64,000 nucleotides of DNA from Castellaniella daejeonensis (GCF_039523555.1 NZ_BAAAFN010000004.1:248001-312000); one strand, 5' to 3'; numbered from the stretch's first letter, positions 24,148-33,275 are shown. The notes: generated from the letters alone by a model not told the origin. A program made the numbers and translations.

Positions 24148-25032
24148 CTAAAGTGCATCAATCCAGGAAGCCACGGCAGCGTTCACATCGTCCTTGCGGT
24201 CTTGCATGATCCAGTGGCCTGCGTGGGGCCATGCGTCGACCTTCGATTTGGCGTTAGAGAACCACGGGCGCATACGGTCGGCCTGGGTCGGATTGCGGCA
24301 GAGATGATAAAACGGCAACGCCAGGCGCTTGCAGAATTCCGCGCTGGCCTCGCCGACGCCTACTTGATCCGGTCCTACAAACAAGGGGCCAAATGATTCG
24401 CGTACCGCGATTTTTTCCATCCCTATGGCGCGTCTCGCGTGCCAGCTTTGCAGGGCTGGGTCCGTGGCCGGATCGTAGACTTGCTTGAACAAGGCCGCCG
24501 CTACCATGCCCGGGTCGGCAGACTGCAGATTTTCAGTGACGTCTGCAAAAGCTGCCCCCACCTTGTCTGAGAATCCTAACGAACCGTCAACGGAGACCAC
24601 GGCCTTAACCAGATCAGGCCGCTTTACCGCAAGGCGCGCAGCAATCTGTCCTCCCATCGAGTGGCCCACGAGAATGAACTTCTGATTTGGGTAGTGGGTT
24701 GTGATCAGCGACTCGATGTCGCGAACATAATCATCAGGCTTGTAGGCACCCGAAGGCATGACTTCGGATCTTCCGTGCCCCCGCAAATCCACTGCTATCA
24801 CCCGGTACTTGCTTTCAAAGTATGGCAATTGCCAGATCCAGTCATTGGAATCGGCGGTCCAGCCATGCAGAAACATCAGATTTTCACCGGTTCCCGCTTC
24901 AGTAAAAAACAGTTTCGCGGTAAGCCCGCTGGCTGCGATCGCGCTAGGCACGGGGCTGGCGGCTACCAGCGCGGCTGCCGCGGTTTGCTTGAGCCAGCTG
25001 CGCCGGGACATACCAAATTGCTGCATTTCCAT
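24148..25032 (-). CDS. Alpha/beta hydrolase with Tat-type signal
   Basis: A 294-residue hydrolase. The N-terminus has a twin-arginine motif (SRRSWLKQ), a short hydrophobic core and an Ala-rich cleavage region, pointing to Tat export to the periplasm. The fold shows the HGW oxyanion motif (FLHGWTADSNDW), the nucleophile elbow GHSMGG and a C-terminal His in AGHWIMQD. Substrate unknown. AGGAGAA precedes the ATG. It is divergent from an HxlR regulator with a dyad between them. Codon use is less G+C-rich than the neighbours, suggesting acquisition. Confidence 0.85.
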   Translation of the reverse strand: MEMQQFGMSRRSWLKQTAAAALVAASPVPSAIAASGLTAKLFFTEAGTGENLMFLHGWTADSNDWIWQLPYFESKYRVIAVDLRGHGRSEVMPSGAYKPDDYVRDIESLITTHYPNQKFILVGHSMGGQIAARLAVKRPDLVKAVVSVDGSLGFSDKVGAAFADVTENLQSADPGMVAAALFKQVYDPATDPALQSWHARRAIGMEKIAVRESFGPLFVGPDQVGVGEASAEFCKRLALPFYHLCRNPTQADRMRPWFSNAKSKVDAWPHAGHWIMQDRKDDVNAAVASWIDAL

Positions 25033-25113
25033 TGATGATTCTCCTGGATGTCTGATGTCTTTGTTCGACCCCCGGACCGTTTCCGGGATCTAGGGATCGA
25101 GCGGGATATGATG

Positions 25114-25128
25114 GTATACAATTTATAC
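25114..25128. promoter_or_regulatory. Candidate HxlR operator between hydrolase and regulator
   Basis: A perfect dyad, GTATA and TATAC separated by CAATT, lies in the 148-bp divergent region; a further GTATAC is at 25161-25166. Reading leftward, TTGACA (25138-25133) lies just upstream and could be the -35 of the hydrolase gene. HxlR-family proteins often bind such GTA-TAC dyads. Confidence 0.5.
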
Positions 25129-25180
25129 TTAGTGTCAATTACGCACTTCAAGGTGCCTAGGTATACGCGAGGTTATCGGG

Positions 25181-25552
25181 ATGCCGCATGATGTGAGCAA
25201 TGTGTTTTTTGCGGACTGCGCTGCGCGCTCTTTTTTCGATCAGGTCGCCAATAAATGGTCGGTCATGATCCTTAGCGTGCTCAGTGAGAAGCCGACGCGC
25301 TTCAACGAAATCAGGCGGCGGCTGGAAGGCGTAACGCACAAGGCGCTCACTCAGGCGCTGCGGCGCCTGGAGCGTAACGGGCTGATTGCCCGGCACGTAT
25401 TGGCCACTTCGCCGGTTGCGGTCGAATATTCACTCACGGAGCTTGGACGTACCCTGCAAATACCGCTGGGGGCCGTATACGATTGGGCGATCCATCATTT
25501 GCGCGATATTGAACAAGCGCGGGAGGCTTATGACGGAAGGGCCTCAACCTGA
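25181..25552 (+). CDS. HxlR-family winged-helix regulator
   Basis: A 123-residue HxlR/MarR-like DNA-binding protein (FFDQVANKWSVMILSVLSEKPTRFNEIRRRLEGVTHKALTQAL split across the winged helix). Cys13, just before the first helix, matches the position of the redox cysteine in YodB/HypR-type members, so it may sense thiol-reactive compounds. It is divergent from the Tat-exported hydrolase and probably controls it and itself through the dyad at 25114-25128. Confidence 0.87.
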   Translation: MPHDVSNVFFADCAARSFFDQVANKWSVMILSVLSEKPTRFNEIRRRLEGVTHKALTQALRRLERNGLIARHVLATSPVAVEYSLTELGRTLQIPLGAVYDWAIHHLRDIEQAREAYDGRAST

Positions 25553-25651
25553 AATGCTCGCGGTGCAACGGCAGCTGCTCATCGCGAATGGCTGCCTCTC
25601 GCCATGGTTGCCTGGCGCAGTAGGCTGCGGAGTTGCCCGCTACGCCAACGG

Positions 25652-26038
25652 CTACTGATCGGCTTCCTGGCTTTCGATCAGCATGGCGCGCAGGCGTTGG
25701 CGTTGGTTTTCAAGCGCTTCTATTTGCCGTTCGAGGATTGCGAGCCGCTTGCGCTGAGCTTCCGTAATGTTTGCGCATGCTTTCGCGCCTTCGATTAATA
25801 GCATGCAATCGGGAAAGCTGCGGATTTCTTCCAGGCTGAAGCCGGTCGCTATAAGACGCTGGATCTGCCTGACTTGGGTGATGGCCACTGCCGGGAAGGA
25901 ACGATAGCCGTTCTCGGCTCGGGTCGATGCCAACAGACCCTGCTGATCGTAGTGACGAATTGAGCGCACGCTGGCTCCGGTTGCCCTGGCCAGGGCACCG
26001 ATTTTCAGATCGTCGGCAGGCGATGGTCTTTGCTTCAT
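25652..26038 (-). CDS. MerR-family regulator
   Basis: A 128-residue MerR protein: an N-terminal helix-turn-helix and wing (LKIGALARATGASVRSIRHYDQQGLLASTRAENGYRSF in three segments), then a long dimerisation helix (LAILERQIEALENQRQRL). Cys residues occur in FPDCMLL and KACANI, but no clear metal site can be named. It is divergent from the second hydrolase; a dyad with promoter elements lies between them at 26063-26094. Confidence 0.88.
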   Translation of the reverse strand: MKQRPSPADDLKIGALARATGASVRSIRHYDQQGLLASTRAENGYRSFPAVAITQVRQIQRLIATGFSLEEIRSFPDCMLLIEGAKACANITEAQRKRLAILERQIEALENQRQRLRAMLIESQEADQ

Positions 26039-26062
26039 GGATTGAACGATATCACTTTCTGC

Positions 26063-26094
26063 TTGACCGTGACATTAGTGTCAGGGTTTAGGAT
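26063..26094 (+). promoter_or_regulatory. MerR-type promoter/operator for the second hydrolase
   Basis: TTGACC (26063-26068) and TAGGAT (26089-26094) are separated by 20 bp, the overlong spacing typical of MerR-activated promoters. The dyad CCGTGACA / TGTCAGGG around TTAG (26067-26086) fills the spacer and is nearly perfect. The hydrolase ATG is 30 bp downstream. Confidence 0.7.
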
Positions 26095-26123
26095 GCGATT
26101 TTTCGTTCTACCAGAGCTTCAAC

Positions 26124-27089
26124 ATGAAATCTTCAAAGGCCTTCAAACACTGGCAAAGCTGGCTGGTTGCGGTTGTTCTTATGGGGGCTTCCGTACTGGT
26201 GCAGGCCGCTACGAAATCCTATACCGTGACTGCTCCTGATGGTGTATCCATCGCAGTACAGGAAGCTGGAGATCCAAACGGCCCACCCATTGTCTTCATT
26301 CACGGCTTGCTGGGCAGTCATTTGAGCTGGGAAAAGCAGGTCGGCAGTCCGGCGCTGCAGCATTACAGATTGATCACGTATGACATGCGGGGGCATGGTG
26401 TTTCCGGCCAGCCGGAGAATGCCGATGCTTACAGCGATGGACGGCATTGGGCCGATGATTTGGCTGCCGTCATTGCCGGGGCGGGTGTCGAGCAGCAGGT
26501 TGTCGTGGGATGGTCTCTCGGGGCGGCCGTGATTACCAATTACTTGGCCGCTTATGGCGACGAGAAGATTGCCGGCGCCGTGTATGTGGGCGGTGTCATC
26601 GAGCTCGCGCCCGAACAGATCGTTCCGCACCCACGTGTGTACAGTGGAATGGCGTCGCCCGACCTGAAGACCCACCTCGATGCCGAGCGTGAGTTCGTGG
26701 CACTGTGCTTTTCCACCCAGCCTGATGCCGTAACTTTCCAACGCCTGTTGGCCAATGCGGCCATGGCCTCCGAGAACATGCAGAATGCAGTGCAAAGGAT
26801 GTCACTGGATGCGCCCAAGGGATTGGGAGCGATGCACAAGCCGTTGTTGTTGATCTATGGCGCTGAAGACGCGCTGGTTCGGGCGAAGCCTTCCTTCAAC
26901 CGAGCCAAGGAGCTGAATCCCAATCTGACCGGCAAGTTCTACCTAGAGTCGGGGCATTCCCCCTTCTTCGAGGAACCTGACCGGTTCAATCGTGATCTTG
27001 CCGTCTTTATGGACACTATCGAGGCGCGGCGCTCCCCACTGCCGGAAGACTCGCCTGGCCGGTATTCGTGGCAATCGACCAGCCATTGA
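26124..27089 (+). CDS. Alpha/beta hydrolase with Sec signal peptide
   Basis: A 321-residue hydrolase. Residues 1-28 form a signal peptide (basic start, hydrophobic WLVAVVLMGASVLV, AQA-like cleavage at VQAA). The fold has HGLLGSHLSW, nucleophile elbow GWSLGA, acid in YGAEDALV and His in ESGHSPFF, a complete triad. It is only distantly similar to the Tat-exported hydrolase 1.1 kb away. MerR activation is suggested by the promoter at 26063-26094. Codon use is atypical for the window. Confidence 0.86.
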   Translation: MKSSKAFKHWQSWLVAVVLMGASVLVQAATKSYTVTAPDGVSIAVQEAGDPNGPPIVFIHGLLGSHLSWEKQVGSPALQHYRLITYDMRGHGVSGQPENADAYSDGRHWADDLAAVIAGAGVEQQVVVGWSLGAAVITNYLAAYGDEKIAGAVYVGGVIELAPEQIVPHPRVYSGMASPDLKTHLDAEREFVALCFSTQPDAVTFQRLLANAAMASENMQNAVQRMSLDAPKGLGAMHKPLLLIYGAEDALVRAKPSFNRAKELNPNLTGKFYLESGHSPFFEEPDRFNRDLAVFMDTIEARRSPLPEDSPGRYSWQSTSH

Positions 27090-27326
27090 GCCCAATGCCC
27101 GACAGCGGTTGGGCGCCGGGAAATGGCCCCGCGGCTGGTGTGGCCGGTCGATGACCTGCGCAGGTTCCGCCGGGTCATCGCAGCGGCGTCAAAACCCCGA
27201 TCTCCGCCTGTGGATTCCGGTTGTTAACGTATTGTTCTTTTCCGTGCATCCAGTAACATGCCAGGGGATGGCGTTCCGGGCCGTGCTTCGGCTCGCCGTT
27301 GCTGTCGTTCATCTCACAGGGAAGGC

Positions 27327-30209
27327 ATGAGCCCTCACACATCGCGCGCTGCATGGCCGGCGGTCCGATCGTCCTTCGGGCCGGGGACGGTTTCTGCTGC
27401 CTTCTTCCTGTTCATGCTGGTCTTCGTGCTGGGGAATGCGGTTGTCGTGCATTCCCTGCTGTCGCGCTATGAAAGCGCGCTCGATCAGGCCGTCACCCTG
27501 GACCGCATGCGCGCTTCCAGCCAGCAGCTGGCGGTGCGGGCGATGCGCCTGTCGGACGGCGCCCTGGTGCAGGCCGGCCAGCTCAGCCAGGAAATGGACC
27601 TGATGGACCGCGCCCTGCAGGCCCTGGACCAGGGCGGCGTCATCGACGGGCGCGAGATCCCCGCGCTGGATCATTCCGCCGCGCGCGATTTCCTGCCGCG
27701 GATCCGGCGCGACTGGGCCACCCTGCGCGGCCGGCTGCAGTCCGTGCTGCTGGGCACCTATGTACGCGACGAGCATGCGTCCGGACCCCATGAATTGCCG
27801 CAGACCATCCAGCGCCAGTGGGTGGCCGACGATGCCGAGACCCTGCTCGGCACGCTGGATGCCTGTGCCGACGTGCTGATCCCCCTGCTGCGCGAGGGCA
27901 AGGACCGCGCCCTGCTGGCCAGCGGCGGGCTGGTGCTTCTGGATCTGGTGGTGCTGCTGTGCCTGTACCTGCTGTTGCGCCGCCATCTGGTCCGGCCGCT
28001 GCGCGAGCTGAGGATCGCATGCCGCGAGCTGGTCAGGGGCCATTACGATGCCCGGATCAGCTACCGGGGGGCGGGCGAACTCGGCCAGGTGGCCCGTGAT
28101 TTCAACGACGGCATCCGCCAGGTCCACGACCTGCTGGCCAAGATGCGCGAAGACCAGGCCGGGTTGCTCAGGGCCGACACCATTTTCCAGGGCCTGGCAT
28201 CGAATTCCATCGTGGGCATCTTCCTGGTCGAGAACGAGCGCTTCACTTTCGTCAGCCACAAGATGGCCGAGATCTTCGGCTACGAGCCGCGCGAGATGGT
28301 CGACACCATGACGCTGCTGAGCATCGTGGTGCCCCGCGAGCGTTTCCTGATGGCCGAATCGATCAAGGCCAGCCAGAGCCGCCGCGACGGCACGCTGCGG
28401 TTCGAGCGCCACGGCCGCCGCAAGGACGGTTCGGAGATCGACATCGAAGTGTTCAGCTCGACCGTGCGGGTGGGCGAGCAGGTGTCCATCATCGGCCTCG
28501 TCCAGGACATCACCGAGCGCAAGCAGGCCGAATCGTCGGCCCAGCTGGCCGCCATCGCCTACGAGAACAGCAGCGAGGCCATTGCCATCACCGACTCCGC
28601 CGGTGTGGTGATCGACGTCAATCCGGCATATTCGCGGATGACCGGCTACTGGCCCGACGAGATCGCCGGCGAACTGCTGCCCCTGCTGCGGCCGGGCCGC
28701 CACAACCGCGATTTCTACGACGAGATGTGGCATGCCATCAACACCCACGGGCGCTGGGAAGGCGAATACTGGGGGCAACGCAAATCGGGCGAGGACTATG
28801 CCGAACGCGTGGTCATGGATACGGCCTGGAACCACGATGGCTCGGTCAATTGCCGGGTCGCGATGCTCAGCGACGTGACGCAGAAGAAGCAGATCGAGGC
28901 GCAGATCTGGAACCAGGCGCACCACGATCCCCTGACCGGCCTGCCGAACCGCCAGTACTTCAATGAACGCCTGCGGGCCGCCGTCCAGACCGCCGACCGG
29001 TCGGGGCAGTCGCTGGCGCTGCTGTTCCTGGACCTGGACCTGTTCAAGGAAATCAACGATTCCATGGGGCATGCGACAGGCGACCGGCTGCTGGTCGAGG
29101 TCGCCCGGCGCCTGCAGGCGTGCGTCACCCCGGAAAGCAGCTTCGTGGCGCGCCTGGGGGGCGACGAGTTCGTCGTTCTCCTGGGCGATATGTCCGACAA
29201 GGCGCAGATCGATGCCTTGTGCAGGGCCATCCTGGACCGGATCACGGAACCCTACCGCCTGGGCGGCGATCCCCTGCGGATTTCGGCCAGCCTGGGCGTG
29301 GCGCTGTATCCGCAGGATGCCGAAGACGCCGAGGCCCTGATGCGCCACGTGGACATGGCAATGTATGTGGCCAAGGATTCCGGCCGCAACTGCTTTCACT
29401 ATTTCGACCGGGGCATGCGCGAACGCGCACGCATGCAGCGCGACCTGATGTACGCCCTGCCGCAGGCCATCGGCGACGGACAGTTCTTTCTCCTGTTCCA
29501 GCCCATCCATGCCTTCCGCACCGGGCGCATCGTGCAGGCCGAAGTCCTGCTGCGCTGGCGGCATCCGGAATTCGGCGTGATCGCTCCCGCCGACTTCATT
29601 CCCTTTGCCGAGGAACGCCTGCTGCTGCGGCCATTGGGCGACTGGGTGTTCCGCGAGGCCATACGCCAGCTGGCGCACTGGCGCAAGGACCTGGCGCCGG
29701 ACCTGCGCCTGACGATCAACGTGTCGCCCACCCAGCTCGGCCTGGATGATTCGGGCCTGGATACCGTGTTCGGGCTGTTCAATACGCTGGGCCTGCCGCC
29801 GGATTGCCTGGTCCTGGAACTCAGCGAACACATGCTCGTGGCCGAGGACCAGCAGATGCGCGACCGGCTGCTGCGCCTGCACGAGTCCGGGCTCAGCTTC
29901 AGCGTCGGCGCCGTGACGATCGGCATGCCGGCCCTGCTGGCGGTGCACGAACTGCCGTTCGAGACGCTCAAGCTCGAGCGCTCCACGACGGAGCGGCTGC
30001 TGGGCAGCGAGCATGCAGCCATGGTCAGCGAGGCCATCATCGCCCTGGCGCACCGGCTGGGTCTGCGGGTGACTGCCGAAGGCATCACGTGCCAGGCAGA
30101 ATACGAACTGCTGCGCGATGCCGGATGCGACGAGGGCCAGGGCTACTGGTTCGATGAACCCCTGGACCAGGACGCCTTCGAGCGGCGGCTGCAGGATCAG
30201 GCCGGATAG
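27327..30209 (+). CDS. Membrane PAS-PAS-GGDEF-EAL signalling protein, EAL degenerate
   Basis: A 960-residue c-di-GMP-type protein. Order: helix 1 (about 22-45), periplasmic sensor region (45-195), helix 2 (196-217), HAMP (218-270), PAS (about 287-405), PAS (about 411-528), GGDEF (about 531-700, intact RLGGDEF near residue 610) and EAL-like domain (706-957). The EAL signature is EVLLR. The loop-6 DDFGTGYSSL motif is replaced by SVGAVTIG, and KIDRSF by KLERST, so phosphodiesterase activity is doubtful. No RxxD I-site precedes GGDEF. ATG 27327 follows AGGGAAGG. Confidence 0.93.
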   Translation: MSPHTSRAAWPAVRSSFGPGTVSAAFFLFMLVFVLGNAVVVHSLLSRYESALDQAVTLDRMRASSQQLAVRAMRLSDGALVQAGQLSQEMDLMDRALQALDQGGVIDGREIPALDHSAARDFLPRIRRDWATLRGRLQSVLLGTYVRDEHASGPHELPQTIQRQWVADDAETLLGTLDACADVLIPLLREGKDRALLASGGLVLLDLVVLLCLYLLLRRHLVRPLRELRIACRELVRGHYDARISYRGAGELGQVARDFNDGIRQVHDLLAKMREDQAGLLRADTIFQGLASNSIVGIFLVENERFTFVSHKMAEIFGYEPREMVDTMTLLSIVVPRERFLMAESIKASQSRRDGTLRFERHGRRKDGSEIDIEVFSSTVRVGEQVSIIGLVQDITERKQAESSAQLAAIAYENSSEAIAITDSAGVVIDVNPAYSRMTGYWPDEIAGELLPLLRPGRHNRDFYDEMWHAINTHGRWEGEYWGQRKSGEDYAERVVMDTAWNHDGSVNCRVAMLSDVTQKKQIEAQIWNQAHHDPLTGLPNRQYFNERLRAAVQTADRSGQSLALLFLDLDLFKEINDSMGHATGDRLLVEVARRLQACVTPESSFVARLGGDEFVVLLGDMSDKAQIDALCRAILDRITEPYRLGGDPLRISASLGVALYPQDAEDAEALMRHVDMAMYVAKDSGRNCFHYFDRGMRERARMQRDLMYALPQAIGDGQFFLLFQPIHAFRTGRIVQAEVLLRWRHPEFGVIAPADFIPFAEERLLLRPLGDWVFREAIRQLAHWRKDLAPDLRLTINVSPTQLGLDDSGLDTVFGLFNTLGLPPDCLVLELSEHMLVAEDQQMRDRLLRLHESGLSFSVGAVTIGMPALLAVHELPFETLKLERSTTERLLGSEHAAMVSEAIIALAHRLGLRVTAEGITCQAEYELLRDAGCDEGQGYWFDEPLDQDAFERRLQDQAG

Positions 30210-31846
30210 CGCCTTTTCCGGGCGGCCAGCAGCAGTCCCAGCAACGTCCAGGCCAGGATCGGCGCATTGCCCCAGCGCACGTAGGGGGTCAGCCCCTGGG
30301 TACCCTGGACTTCGGCATCCAGGACGCCCGGGCGGCCGGGATCGAGCGCCCCCAGCACTTGTCCGTGCGCGTCGATGACGGCGGTGGCGCCGGTGTTGGT
30401 CGCGCGCACCACGGGGCGGGCGGTTTCCAGGGCCCGCATGCGGGCGATCCACAGATGCTGGCGCAGCGCCCAGCCGTCGCCGAACCAGGCCAGGTTGCTC
30501 AGGTTGACCAGGATGCTGGCGCCTGGCGCATCGGGGCCGTCGGATGCCACCGTGGCGGCGATTTCTTCGCCGAAAGTATCTTCATAGCAGATGTCGACCG
30601 CCAGGAACTGGTCGTCGACCGCCAGCGGCGGTTGCCGTTCGGTGCCGCGGTCGAAGTCCCCCAGGGGAATCTGCAGCGCGCGCACGAACCAGTGAAAGCC
30701 CGGGGGGATGAATTCGCCGAAGGGGACCAGGTGGCGCTTGTCGTAATGCCAGCCGTTGCCGGCCGCGGACGGCGAAGCAGCCTGCGGGCGCAGGGCGATG
30801 GCGCCGTTGGTGTATCGGTCGCCCGTCGGGGTGGCTACATGCAGCGGTGCTCCGAGCACGAAGGTTGCGCCCATGGTCTCGGCGGCCGCCTGCCATTGTC
30901 GCCATACGGCTTCGGGCACCTGGTCCTGGAAGACCGGCAGCACGGTTTCCGGCAGGATCACCACGGCGGGGCGGTCAGCCTCGCTCTTGGGGGCCAGCGA
31001 GGCCAGGCGCTGGATGCGGTCCTGCGTGGGCAGGAAGAGTTCGGGCTGGAACTTGTCGGACTGGGGCGTGGCCGGCTGCACCAGGCGCACCATCAGGGGA
31101 TTGCCCAGGGGGCGGGACCATTCCATGTGGCTCCAGGCGATGCCCAGCAGCCCGGCCAGCAGGGCCAGCCCCACCACAGCGGCTGCGCTGCGGTCGTAGG
31201 CGGTGTCCTTGGCGCGGGCCATCAGCGCCACGGCGGCGGCGGAAAACGCCGCCAGCCAGGCCAGGCCGTAGACGCCGACAAATGGCGCCCAGGCGGCGAA
31301 CATGCCTTCGGCATGCGCGTAGCCGATGTTCAGCCAGGTGAATCCCGTGAACAGCGTGCCGCGCAGCCATTCGGCCAGTGTCCAGGCCGAGGCCCAGGCG
31401 ATGGCGTTCAGTATCTGGCGCGGGGCGCGGCGCTCGGGGCTGCCCTGGCCGGCGCACAGCCAGGCGGTCAGGGCGCAGGCCCCGGCCGCATAGGCGGCCA
31501 TGGCCGCCGCGAACAGCAGCAGGGCAGCGACGGCCAGGAGCAGGGGCAGGCCGCCGAATCGGTGCATGCTGATGGTCAGCCAGTAGACACCGATGCCGAA
31601 TTGGGACAGCCCGAACAGCCAGCCCAGGATCGCGGCTCGGCGCGGACCCGCAGCATGGAAGGTCAGGGCGGCCAGGACGGCCAGCGTGGCAATCTGCACG
31701 AAGGGCAGGCTCCAGGCCGGCAGGGGGCCGGGTGCGAAGCAGAGCGCCTGCAGGCCGCCGCCGAGCAGTGCCGCCAGGGGCGCGCGCCAGGCACGCCGCC
31801 CGGCCGCCGTTCCGGTTTGTGCCGCGTTCGTGGGCTCAGGCGGCAT
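30197..31846 (-). CDS. lnt: Apolipoprotein N-acyltransferase
   Basis: A 549-residue inner-membrane enzyme that adds the third acyl chain to lipoproteins. About seven N-terminal helices are followed by a nitrilase-like periplasmic domain with catalytic Glu300 (ILPETVLP), Lys370 (HYDKRHLVPFGE) and Cys420 (DICYEDTFGE). It is last in the leftward miaB-phoH-ybeY-corC-lnt operon, overlaps corC by 11 bp and overlaps the convergent signalling gene by 13 bp. Confidence 0.96.
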   Translation of the reverse strand: MPPEPTNAAQTGTAAGRRAWRAPLAALLGGGLQALCFAPGPLPAWSLPFVQIATLAVLAALTFHAAGPRRAAILGWLFGLSQFGIGVYWLTISMHRFGGLPLLLAVAALLLFAAAMAAYAAGACALTAWLCAGQGSPERRAPRQILNAIAWASAWTLAEWLRGTLFTGFTWLNIGYAHAEGMFAAWAPFVGVYGLAWLAAFSAAAVALMARAKDTAYDRSAAAVVGLALLAGLLGIAWSHMEWSRPLGNPLMVRLVQPATPQSDKFQPELFLPTQDRIQRLASLAPKSEADRPAVVILPETVLPVFQDQVPEAVWRQWQAAAETMGATFVLGAPLHVATPTGDRYTNGAIALRPQAASPSAAGNGWHYDKRHLVPFGEFIPPGFHWFVRALQIPLGDFDRGTERQPPLAVDDQFLAVDICYEDTFGEEIAATVASDGPDAPGASILVNLSNLAWFGDGWALRQHLWIARMRALETARPVVRATNTGATAVIDAHGQVLGALDPGRPGVLDAEVQGTQGLTPYVRWGNAPILAWTLLGLLLAARKRRYPA

Positions 31847-32717
31847 GTTCCGAGGCGGGCGGGGTGGGGTCCAGCCGCTGGATGTGCAGCCAGCGCGCCC
31901 GCTTGCCGTCGGCGCTTACGACGGTGAAGACCAGGCCGTGGCGTTCGAGGCGCTCGCCGCGCCGCGGGATGTGGCCCAGTTCGGCCGCCAGCCAGCCATT
32001 GAGCGTGTCGACATCCTCGTCGGGCAGGTGGACGCCGAAGGTTTCGTTGAAATCCTCGATTTCGGCGGTCCCCATCGCGCGCCAGCTGTTCTCGCCGGTG
32101 CGGAAGATGGTCTTTTCGGCCTCGTCGTCGAATTCGTCTTCGATGTCGCCGACGATCTGCTCCAGCACGTCCTCCATGGTCACCAGACCGCAGATGCCGC
32201 CATGCTCGTCGATGACGATGGCCAGGTGATTGCGGCTCACGCGGAACTCGTGCAGCAGTTCGTTCAGGCGTTTGGATTCGGGAATGAAGACGGGCGGGCG
32301 CACCAGGGCGCGGATGTCCAGTGCGTGGTCCGCCAGGGCCAGCAGCAGGTCCTTGGCGAGCAGCACGCCGATGATGTTGTCGCGGTCGTCTTCGTAGACG
32401 GGGAAGCGGGAATGGCCGGTATCGGTGATGGCCGGCATCAGTTCGGGCAGCGGCCGCGAGATGTCGAGCAGGTCCATGCGCGAGCGCGGCACCATGATGT
32501 CGGCCACGGTCTTGTCGGCGACCGCCAGGGCTCCGGAAATCATGGCGTACGATTCGCCGTCGAGGACGGAGTGATCGTGGGCTGCTTCGAGCACGGCGCG
32601 GATATCGTCGCGGTCGGCGGGCGGAGCAGGGCGCAAAAGCGCCTTGAGACGGGAAAGAAGGGAACGCGCGGGCCGGGGAGGTCGAGGCTCTGAATCGGAA
32701 GCGTGTGGGTCTGGCAT
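31836..32717 (-). CDS. corC: CorC-type CBS-domain protein (HlyC/CorC family)
   Basis: A 293-residue cytoplasmic protein: two CBS domains (about residues 65-195; DIMVPRSRMD, SRFPVYEDDRDNIIGVLLAKDLL, VIDEHGGICGLVTMEDVLEQIVGDIEDEFDDE) and a CorC_HlyC domain (about 205-285). Linked in gamma-proteobacteria to magnesium/cobalt efflux. ATG 32717 (MPDPHASD) is preferred, with AGGA just upstream; an ATG at 32750 lacks a ribosome site. The order corC-lnt is conserved. Confidence 0.92.
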   Translation of the reverse strand: MPDPHASDSEPRPPRPARSLLSRLKALLRPAPPADRDDIRAVLEAAHDHSVLDGESYAMISGALAVADKTVADIMVPRSRMDLLDISRPLPELMPAITDTGHSRFPVYEDDRDNIIGVLLAKDLLLALADHALDIRALVRPPVFIPESKRLNELLHEFRVSRNHLAIVIDEHGGICGLVTMEDVLEQIVGDIEDEFDDEAEKTIFRTGENSWRAMGTAEIEDFNETFGVHLPDEDVDTLNGWLAAELGHIPRRGERLERHGLVFTVVSADGKRARWLHIQRLDPTPPASEHAA

Positions 32718-32798
32718 TGTCCTGAGGACGAGTGACGGATTCTGTAGCATAACCGATAAACGGCGCGAGCCGTTCGGCGGTCGAAGCCTGTGGCCCGG

Positions 32799-33275
32799 CT
32801 ATGCGCCGCGATAAGGATCGGGGATGCCCTGGGTGGCCAGGATGCGGGTTTCCAGGGCCTCCATGCGTTCGGCCTCGTCGGTTTCGATGTGGTCGTGGCC
32901 CAGGGCGTGCAGCACGCCGTGTGTGACCAGGTGGGCGGCGTGGTCCAGCAGGGGCTTGCCCTGCTCGGCCGCCTCGCGCTCCAGGACCGGCAGGCAGAGC
33001 ACGATGTCGCCGCTGATCATCCCCGAGGGGTCGGCGCCGTATTCGAAGGTCAGGACATTGGTGGCGTAGTCGCGCCCGCGCCAGGCGGCGTTCAGTTCGC
33101 GGCCTTCCGCGGTGTCGACGATGCGCAGGGTCAGCGTCACGGGGCTGCCTGCGCGCGGCTCGGGCGCGGCCAGGGCAAAGGCCAGCGCGCGCCCCACCCA
33201 GCGCCGCAGGCGCCAGCGCGGCAGGGCAGGGGCCTGGACCGCGTACTGGACCGACAGGGTGAAATCAGGATACAT
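32799..33275 (-). CDS. ybeY: Endoribonuclease YbeY
   Basis: A 158-residue metal-dependent RNase used in 16S rRNA 3'-end maturation and ribosome quality control. The zinc motif HGVLHALGHDH is intact, and YATNVLTFEYG is conserved. ATG 33275 (MYPDFTLSVQYAV) lies inside the end of phoH (11-bp overlap), as expected for this operon; longer open frames upstream are antisense to nothing conserved. Confidence 0.95.
   Translation of the reverse strand: MYPDFTLSVQYAVQAPALPRWRLRRWVGRALAFALAAPEPRAGSPVTLTLRIVDTAEGRELNAAWRGRDYATNVLTFEYGADPSGMISGDIVLCLPVLEREAAEQGKPLLDHAAHLVTHGVLHALGHDHIETDEAERMEALETRILATQGIPDPYRGA

Noticed and set aside
27149..27180. Terminator after the second hydrolase gene (CGATGACC/GGTCATCG)
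   Set aside because: The stem is real but the loop is 16 bases and no T-run follows; kept out of the annotation as too weak.
23872..27330. Integrated element with att sites at tRNA-Asp
   Set aside because: No integrase gene and no second copy of the tRNA 3' end was found downstream; only composition and position hint at acquisition.
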